Origin: Bacteroidales bacterium UBA5537 | GTDB lineage: Bacteria; Bacteroidota; Bacteroidia; Bacteroidales; Lentimicrobiaceae | Length of the DNA stretch: 11,220 nt | Assembly: GCA_002426025.1 (NCBI GenBank) | Contig: DINP01000066.1 | Span: 7,103 to 18,322 of the forward strand | Reading direction: 5' to 3' | Shown: positions 6,423 to 11,220 of the stretch, one piece after another | Layout of the letters: each line of letters starts with the position of its first letter | How positions within the stretch are numbered: the stretch's first letter is position 1 | The notes under the pieces: generated by a model | Databases searched by the model: none | Told to the model about the DNA's origin: nothing | Seen by the model: the letters and a program-made list of their open reading frames with translations, nothing else | Program-made: the position numbers and the translations under genes

Positions 6423-6557
6423 GCATATCGAAAACCACAACAATGCCGTTTGCAATAAGCAGGCTTTAACTTTTGTGGAATCACAGGAAATACAAGATTC
6501 CATTGACACTCGCTTCCCCTTCAACAATTACAAATAATAAAAGTCTTTTTTAAAATA

Positions 6558-6587
6558 TTTGTTAATCAGATGAAAAGTATAATTTTG
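6558..6587 (+). promoter_or_regulatory. Promoter of the large T9SS-exported protein gene
   Basis: TTTG (6558-6561), an 18-nt spacer and TAATTTTG (6580-6587) fit the Bacteroidota -33/-7 pattern, with the spacer slightly short. The expected leader is about 20 nt before ATG 6614, with no Shine-Dalgarno. The rest of the 280-nt gap from 6334 contains the cyd terminator and AT-rich sequence in which I see no other feature. Confidence 0.55.
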
Positions 6588-6613
6588 TCAAAAATCAGCT
6601 AACCCAATACCTC

Positions 6614-9600
6614 ATGAATTCTATTTCAAAACTTTCATTACTACTGGTTTTCGTTGCGGCTTCGTTCGCGACCAAAGCTCAAACATCCTCTATTCAGGCA
6701 AACCAGTCAGATACTGCTTCCTTCCCTTACTGGATTCAAATGATGCAGGATCAGAATGCCAACTTTTTTGCAACTCAGAAAGCATTCTACACTTACTGGC
6801 AAAACCGCGAAATAACCAAAGGCAGTGGATACAAACCTTTTAAACGCTGGGAGTATATGATGGGACAGCGGGTTGCTCCCGATGGTAGCAGACCTGCTCC
6901 TGACCGCGATCTGAATGCTTACAATACATATATGGCGCAATACGCAGGCCGGTCAATTGATGGTGACTGGACTCCACTCGGCCCATTTACGGTTCCTTCG
7001 GGATACAATGGCTACCGTGGAATAGGCAGAGTTAATGCGATTGCTTTCCACCCGACCGATCCCGATAAGATTTATGTGGGTGCGCCGGCCGGTGGATTAT
7101 GGATTTCTGAGGATCATGGCCAAACCTGGACCAGTACGACCGATATTCTGCCAACCCTTGGTGTTTCAGCCATTGCTGTTGACTATGTTAACCCTGATGT
7201 GATTTACATGGGAACCGGCGATCGTGATGCTGGCGATGCTTCAGGACTTGGAGTTTATAAAAGTTTTGATGGTGGCCTTACATGGCTGCCTTCCAACACA
7301 GGTATCGGCAACAGCACCGTATCGAGGTTACTGATGCATCCTGAGTTCAACAATGTTGTTTTTGCTGCAACAACGGGCGGTATCTATAAGACAAATGATG
7401 GCGGTATAAGCTGGGTAAAAAAAGCGAACGGTACTTTTAAAGATATCGTGTTTAAACCGGGTAATCCCGAAATCGTTTATGCTGCATCCAATGGAACCTA
7501 TTTCAGGTCATCCGACAATGGTGAGACTTTTATACAAGGAGCTACTGGTCTTCCAAGTGGAAGCCGTGCAGCAATTGCTGTTTCTCCGGCCAATCCTGAG
7601 ATTGTTTATGTATTCCTTACCAACAGCGATTCTTTTAAAGGGCTTTACCGCTCAGAAGACAGCGGACTGACATTTACCGAGCGTTCAACCTCGCCCAATA
7701 TTATGGCATGGGATTGCAGCGGAGGCAGTGGCGGACAGGCCTGGTACGACCTTGATGTTGCTTGTGACCCAACGAATGCAGATATTATCTATGGTGGTGG
7801 GGTTAACTGTTTCAAGTCAACAAATGGTGGCACAACATGGAATATCCGTTCACATTGGTATGGTGGTTGCGGAGTTCAGTCGGTCCATGCCGACCTGCAT
7901 GTACTTGAGTACTCACCCCTGACCAACCAACTTTTTGCAGGAAACGACGGAGGAATTTATTATACCGGCAACGGTGGTGTATCGTGGACAGAAATCAGTA
8001 ACGGGCTGGTTATCAGCCAGGCTTATAAAATAGGGCAAAGTGCAACCAACCGCGATCTGGTTATTAATGGTTATCAGGATAACGGCACTTCTACATGGAC
8101 AGGTTCGGAATGGGTAGCTGTTGGTGGTGGCGATGGCATGGAATGTGCCTATGACCCAACCGATGACAGATATAGTTATTCCACCGTTTATTACGGTGCA
8201 ATGAATAGGATATTCAACCTTTCATCGCAGGGGCAGATTGCCGGAAATGGTGTAAATGGCATTACGGAAGAAGGCGCCTGGGTAACCCCGTTTGTAATTG
8301 ACCACAATGATGGAAATATCATGTTTATCGGTTATAAAAATATCTGGAGAAGTACCAACATAAAAGCATCCAATACTTCATCGGTAAACTGGACAAAGAT
8401 TTCAACCATAAACACCAATAACCTAAGCGTGTTGGCTCAATCAAGAGCTAATACAGATATTCTATATGCCGCTTCGGGCAGTAAACTTTACCGCACCGAC
8501 AATGCCAAAGGTTTATCTGTAAACTGGACAACACTCACTCCAAACCTTGCTTATTCAAACACAATAACAGCAATAGAAACCAGTCCCTTTGATGAAAATG
8601 TGGTCTTTATAGTTCAGCAAAACAAGGTTTTCAAATCAGCAGATAAGGGATTCAACTGGACAGAAATTACAGGTACCCTGCCCGATGTTCAGATGAATAC
8701 ACTGGCATTATATCGCAATAGCCCTGATGGCTTGTACCTTGGTACTGATATCGGCATTTTTTACCGTGATAATTCAATGAGCGACTGGATTCTTTTCTCA
8801 AACGGGTTTCCGGCATCAGCAAGAGTAACCGAACTTGAGATTTATTACGATCCGGCTGGGCCTCAGGGCGATGTTATCAGGGCTGGTACTTACGGACGTG
8901 GCTTGTGGGAATCACCCATGCACTTTACTTCGCCTGAAGCTGATTTTATTGCTGACAGAACCATTATCCCTGTCGGGTGCCCGGTAAACTTTACCGACAA
9001 ATCAACTGGTATCCCATACACCTGGAGCTGGACTTTTGAAGGAGCCCAAACAGCGACTTCAACAGAACAAAACCCGGCAGATATCATCTGGAATAACCCC
9101 GGAACTTTCACCGTCTCGCTTGAAGTATCCAATCCTGCCGGAACAGACACCGAAGTAAAAACAGCGCTCATATCCGTAAGCGACACGCTTTTACCTGCCG
9201 TTGATTTTACTGCAGATGGCCGAATTTTCTGTTCAGGATCGTCTGCGGCTGTGCTGTTTTCAGATCTTTCTGATTTTTGCCCCACAAGCTGGCTCTGGAC
9301 ATTTGAGCCCGATGATATAACTTTTGCAAACGGCACTTCGGCCTCCTCACAAAATCCTGAAGTTATTTTCAACGGATCGGGTGACTACACCGTTTCACTG
9401 ACAAGCACAAATATAAACGGATCGAGCAGCCTTACACGCGAAAAGTATATTCAACTGGGTGGATCATCACTTCCGTTTAACGAAAACTGGGAATCTGCCA
9501 CACTATCGGCCAACGGATGGGAAGTTATCAATCCCGACAACAAAAAAACCTGGGAGTTCAGTTATGTGCAGGGCAATACACCGGGCAACAACGCTATCAG

Positions 9601-10285
9601 AATGGACTATTTTGGATATAACGTTGCACCTGGCCCAGTTGATCAGCTTATTTCGCCTCCGCTTAACCTAACCGGTTATAATTCAGCATTTATGAGTTTT
9701 GAGCATGTTTACTGCAGGCGCTACGAACAAATTACCGATTCACTGATTATAAAGGTATCTTCGGATTGCGGTACCACCTGGGAACGCATTTTTGCCATTG
9801 GCGAAAACGGAACCGGCAACTTTGCAACCCACCCGGTTTCAATTGTCACTTTTCTTCCCGAAACACCGGAAGACTGGTGCGGGGCAACCGGAAACCCGGG
9901 CTGTTTTATGATTGACATGAGTGCCTGGGCCGGACAAAACAATGTAAAAGTGATGTTTGAATCAATACATCGGAGGGGAAACGGACTGTATATTGATAAT
10001 ATCAATATATCAGAACTAGTTTCCGCATCGCAAACCGAAGCCAGATCAGAAGGTATAAGGGTCTATCCTAACCCATCAAATGGTTCATTTGTGATAGAAA
10101 CAGAAAAGTTAATCCAACATGGAAGGCTAAGAATATTTGCTGCTGATGGAAATCTGGTAAACGAAACCAAACTCACTTCAGGAAATCAATGGACCATCAA
10201 TAAGACCGGCCTCACTTCCGGAGTTTATATTCTGCAACTTATCAGCGATGATCAGGTAAGTAAAATCAAACTTATTGTTGATTAA
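6614..10285 (+). CDS. Secreted multidomain BNR/PKD protein with T9SS type A sorting domain
   Basis: This is a 1223-residue exported protein. Residues 1-23 are a Sec signal peptide with cleavage after ...ATKAQ. About 30-115 is a hydrophilic region (PYWIQMMQDQNANFFATQ, GYKPFKRWEYM) that I recall from similar Bacteroidota secreted proteins. About 115-770 forms a beta-propeller, with Asp-box (BNR) motifs SxDxGxTW starting at 165, 217, 260, 299, 347, 402, 451 and 675, as in sortilin/VPS10-like and GH74-like propellers. Two PKD domains follow (about 774-857 and 861-950, each with a WxWTF core), then a jelly-roll domain (about 954-1135, PFNENWES to GLYIDNINIS), similar to choice-of-anchor J/cleaved adhesin domains. 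Residues 1150-1223 (VYPNPSNGSF to the final KLIVD) are a Por/T9SS type A C-terminal signal, so the protein should cross the outer membrane and be surface-attached or released. No catalytic motif is certain; adhesin, glycan binding or hydrolase are all possible. Confidence 0.92.
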   Translation: MNSISKLSLLLVFVAASFATKAQTSSIQANQSDTASFPYWIQMMQDQNANFFATQKAFYTYWQNREITKGSGYKPFKRWEYMMGQRVAPDGSRPAPDRDLNAYNTYMAQYAGRSIDGDWTPLGPFTVPSGYNGYRGIGRVNAIAFHPTDPDKIYVGAPAGGLWISEDHGQTWTSTTDILPTLGVSAIAVDYVNPDVIYMGTGDRDAGDASGLGVYKSFDGGLTWLPSNTGIGNSTVSRLLMHPEFNNVVFAATTGGIYKTNDGGISWVKKANGTFKDIVFKPGNPEIVYAASNGTYFRSSDNGETFIQGATGLPSGSRAAIAVSPANPEIVYVFLTNSDSFKGLYRSEDSGLTFTERSTSPNIMAWDCSGGSGGQAWYDLDVACDPTNADIIYGGGVNCFKSTNGGTTWNIRSHWYGGCGVQSVHADLHVLEYSPLTNQLFAGNDGGIYYTGNGGVSWTEISNGLVISQAYKIGQSATNRDLVINGYQDNGTSTWTGSEWVAVGGGDGMECAYDPTDDRYSYSTVYYGAMNRIFNLSSQGQIAGNGVNGITEEGAWVTPFVIDHNDGNIMFIGYKNIWRSTNIKASNTSSVNWTKISTINTNNLSVLAQSRANTDILYAASGSKLYRTDNAKGLSVNWTTLTPNLAYSNTITAIETSPFDENVVFIVQQNKVFKSADKGFNWTEITGTLPDVQMNTLALYRNSPDGLYLGTDIGIFYRDNSMSDWILFSNGFPASARVTELEIYYDPAGPQGDVIRAGTYGRGLWESPMHFTSPEADFIADRTIIPVGCPVNFTDKSTGIPYTWSWTFEGAQTATSTEQNPADIIWNNPGTFTVSLEVSNPAGTDTEVKTALISVSDTLLPAVDFTADGRIFCSGSSAAVLFSDLSDFCPTSWLWTFEPDDITFANGTSASSQNPEVIFNGSGDYTVSLTSTNINGSSSLTREKYIQLGGSSLPFNENWESATLSANGWEVINPDNKKTWEFSYVQGNTPGNNAIRMDYFGYNVAPGPVDQLISPPLNLTGYNSAFMSFEHVYCRRYEQITDSLIIKVSSDCGTTWERIFAIGENGTGNFATHPVSIVTFLPETPEDWCGATGNPGCFMIDMSAWAGQNNVKVMFESIHRRGNGLYIDNINISELVSASQTEARSEGIRVYPNPSNGSFVIETEKLIQHGRLRIFAADGNLVNETKLTSGNQWTINKTGLTSGVYILQLISDDQVSKIKLIVD

Positions 10286-10310
10286 CAAGAATCAAGAAAT
10301 GCATTATTCC

Positions 10311-10350
10311 AGGAAAGGCTGTCAGATAAAGGCAGCCTTTTCCTATTTTT
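10311..10350 (+). terminator. Rho-independent terminator after the large secreted protein gene
   Basis: AGGAAAGGCTG (10311-10321) pairs with CAGCCTTTTCCT (10333-10344) with a single bulged T and an 11-nt loop, and is followed by a T-run to 10350. It lies 25 nt after the stop of the large gene. Its tail overlaps the candidate promoter element of rsmE. Confidence 0.8.
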
Positions 10351-10351
10351 G
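10344..10351 (+). promoter_or_regulatory. Putative -7 promoter element for rsmE
   Basis: TATTTTTG matches TAnnTTTG and lies 24 nt before ATG 10376, a spacing similar to the other promoters here. No clear -33 TTTG is present, because that position falls within the terminator stem. The T-run of the terminator doubles as this element. Confidence 0.45.
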
Positions 10352-10375
10352 CTTAGTTTAACACTTAAATCCTAC

Positions 10376-11110
10376 ATGCAGCTATTCTATTTGCCCGGCA
10401 ACAACATCAATGAATCGTTTAAGGCCGGAAATCATTTTCTGAGTCTTACGGCTGAAGAATCGGCACATGCCGCAAGGGTTATGCGGATGAAACCCGGCGA
10501 CCGGCTAAAAGTTACGGACGGCATTGGAAATATTGCTGTAGCCGAAATGGACGACCCCAATCCCAAAGCCTGTGTTGTAAGAATTATTAGTGTTTCTATG
10601 GCTGAAGAAAAAAACTTCAGGCTACATATCGCGGTTGCGCCTACCAAAAATACAGCGCGCTTTGAGTGGTTTCTCGAAAAGGCAACAGAATTTGGCATTG
10701 ATGAAATTACCCCCGTTTATTGCGATCATTCCGAAAGGCAAAAACTGAGAACCGACCGCCTGGAGAAAATAGTGGTAGCGGCTATGAAACAATCGTTAAG
10801 TGCTTATCTGCCGGTTTTGAATCAGCCAATTAATCTGGAACAACTTATTAAAGAGAATTCAGGTCGTCCAAACTGCTTTATTGCCTGGGTTGATGATCAT
10901 CCAAGACCGCATTTGAAGGATGCTTGCAAACCTGGCGGGGATGCGCTTGTGCTGATTGGTCCTGAAGGTGATTTCAGCCAACGCGAGATTGAACTGTCAC
11001 TCAGCAATGGCTTTATCCCGGTAAGCCTGGGCAAAGCAAGGCTCAGAACCGAAACTGCCGCCCTTGCATCGTGTTTTATCGTAAATTTGTTAAATGAACC
11101 TGGCTTATAA
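10376..11110 (+). CDS. rsmE: 16S rRNA (uracil(1498)-N3)-methyltransferase RsmE
   Basis: This is a 244-residue cytosolic enzyme that transfers a methyl group from S-adenosylmethionine to N3 of U1498 of 16S rRNA in the assembled 30S subunit. It begins with the family start MQLFYLPG. A small N-terminal PUA-like domain follows (ESAHAARVMRMKPGDRLKVTDG). Then comes the SPOUT methyltransferase domain with EKATEFGIDEITPV, AAMKQSLSAYLPVL, the SAM-binding knot LIGPEGDFSQREIE and SLGKARLRTETAA. The length is normal (about 240-250). The frame is open upstream to a TTG at 10349, but that overlaps the promoter-like element, and the ATG fits the family start. It stands between a terminator and a short gap of 18 nt to the next gene, with which it is probably co-transcribed. 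Confidence 0.95.
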   Translation: MQLFYLPGNNINESFKAGNHFLSLTAEESAHAARVMRMKPGDRLKVTDGIGNIAVAEMDDPNPKACVVRIISVSMAEEKNFRLHIAVAPTKNTARFEWFLEKATEFGIDEITPVYCDHSERQKLRTDRLEKIVVAAMKQSLSAYLPVLNQPINLEQLIKENSGRPNCFIAWVDDHPRPHLKDACKPGGDALVLIGPEGDFSQREIELSLSNGFIPVSLGKARLRTETAALASCFIVNLLNEPGL

Positions 11111-11128
11111 ACCAGAAAACTTACCAAA

Positions 11129-11220
11129 GTGAAAAGAATAATTCTTCTACTACTTATAACAGTCTTATATACTGGCTTTACGCCTCCCCCATCCTATCAG
11201 ATTGCACTGTTGAAATATCG
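11129..11220 (+). CDS. N-terminal fragment of an exported protein, possibly DUF4159 family
   Basis: An open frame from GTG at 11129 runs off the window end after 30 full codons. The first 18 residues (KRIIL LLLITVLYTGFT region) look like a Sec signal peptide: two basic residues, a leucine/isoleucine-rich core, then a small/polar end. The start of a mature domain follows with SYQIALLKYR. That opening resembles what I recall for DUF4159 proteins of Bacteroidota, which begin with a strand of this type and are often found beside rsmE. This identification is tentative because the diagnostic glycine-rich motif would lie beyond the window. The start could also be elsewhere, as GTG has no Shine-Dalgarno; the 18-nt gap after rsmE suggests one operon. 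Confidence 0.5.
   Translation, partial: MKRIILLLLITVLYTGFTPPPSYQIALLKY

Noticed and set aside
6435..6478. Inverted repeat CCACAA/TTGTGG in the gap after the cyd terminator
   Set aside because: The stem is 6 bp with a loop of more than 30 nt and no supporting inner pairing. I see no reason to call a structured RNA.
8890..9372. Open frame of 160 codons on the minus strand inside the PKD region
   Set aside because: It is antisense to two clear PKD domains, has no promoter or signal, and is rich in S/V/A as expected for a complement of T/S-rich coding DNA.
10349..10375. Upstream TTG start for rsmE
   Set aside because: It overlaps the terminator tail and promoter element. RsmE proteins start with MqlFY as at the ATG 10376.
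1..11220. Mobile element, CRISPR array, phage or defence system
   Set aside because: I found no direct-repeat array, transposase, integrase or terminal inverted repeats. All genes belong to core respiration, ion transport, secretion or rRNA modification families, with similar codon use throughout.

Overview
The window comes from a chromosome of the Bacteroidota, most likely an environmental member of Bacteroidales or a close relative. Four things point there. A very large secreted protein ends in a type IX secretion (Por/T9SS type A) sorting domain. The cydAB operon starts with a DUF4492 gene. Several genes are preceded by the Bacteroidota promoter -7 element TAnnTTTG. Most promoter-proximal genes lack a Shine-Dalgarno sequence. 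All recognised genes lie on the + strand, and I see no mobile element, CRISPR array, tRNA or rRNA.

Region 1 (1-2580) is the distal part of an mrp/mnh operon: the last codons of mrpC, then mrpD, mrpE, mrpF and mrpG. These encode a multisubunit Na+(K+)/H+ antiporter of the inner membrane. The genes are tightly packed (4-bp ATGA overlaps at C/D and E/F, 8 bp at F/G). MrpE is unusually short. mrpA and mrpB should lie just upstream of the window.

Region 2 (2581-3060) is a single-gene unit with its own promoter and a near-ideal terminator. It encodes a lipoprotein carrying one heavy-metal-associated (HMA) domain with a CxxC metal site.

Region 3 (3182-6422) is a cytochrome bd quinol oxidase operon: DUF4492 gene, cydA, cydB and a 45-codon membrane microprotein that resembles CydX. 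A good promoter stands before it and a terminator after it. The operon allows high-affinity O2 respiration, so the organism probably meets low or fluctuating oxygen. Together with Mrp, this makes the window rich in ion and redox bioenergetics.

Region 4 (6558-10350) is one transcription unit for a 1223-residue secreted protein: signal peptide, N-terminal family region, Asp-box (BNR) beta-propeller, two PKD domains, a jelly-roll domain and the T9SS sorting tail.

Region 5 (10344-11220) holds rsmE (16S rRNA m3U1498 methyltransferase), then the start of a signal-peptide protein cut by the window edge, possibly of the DUF4159 family.

The genes are mostly recognisable families. The points most worth a second look are the CydX-like microprotein, the replacement of the CydB proton-path aspartates, the shortened MrpE, the HMA lipoprotein, and Shine-Dalgarno motifs that appear only at tightly packed internal operon genes.
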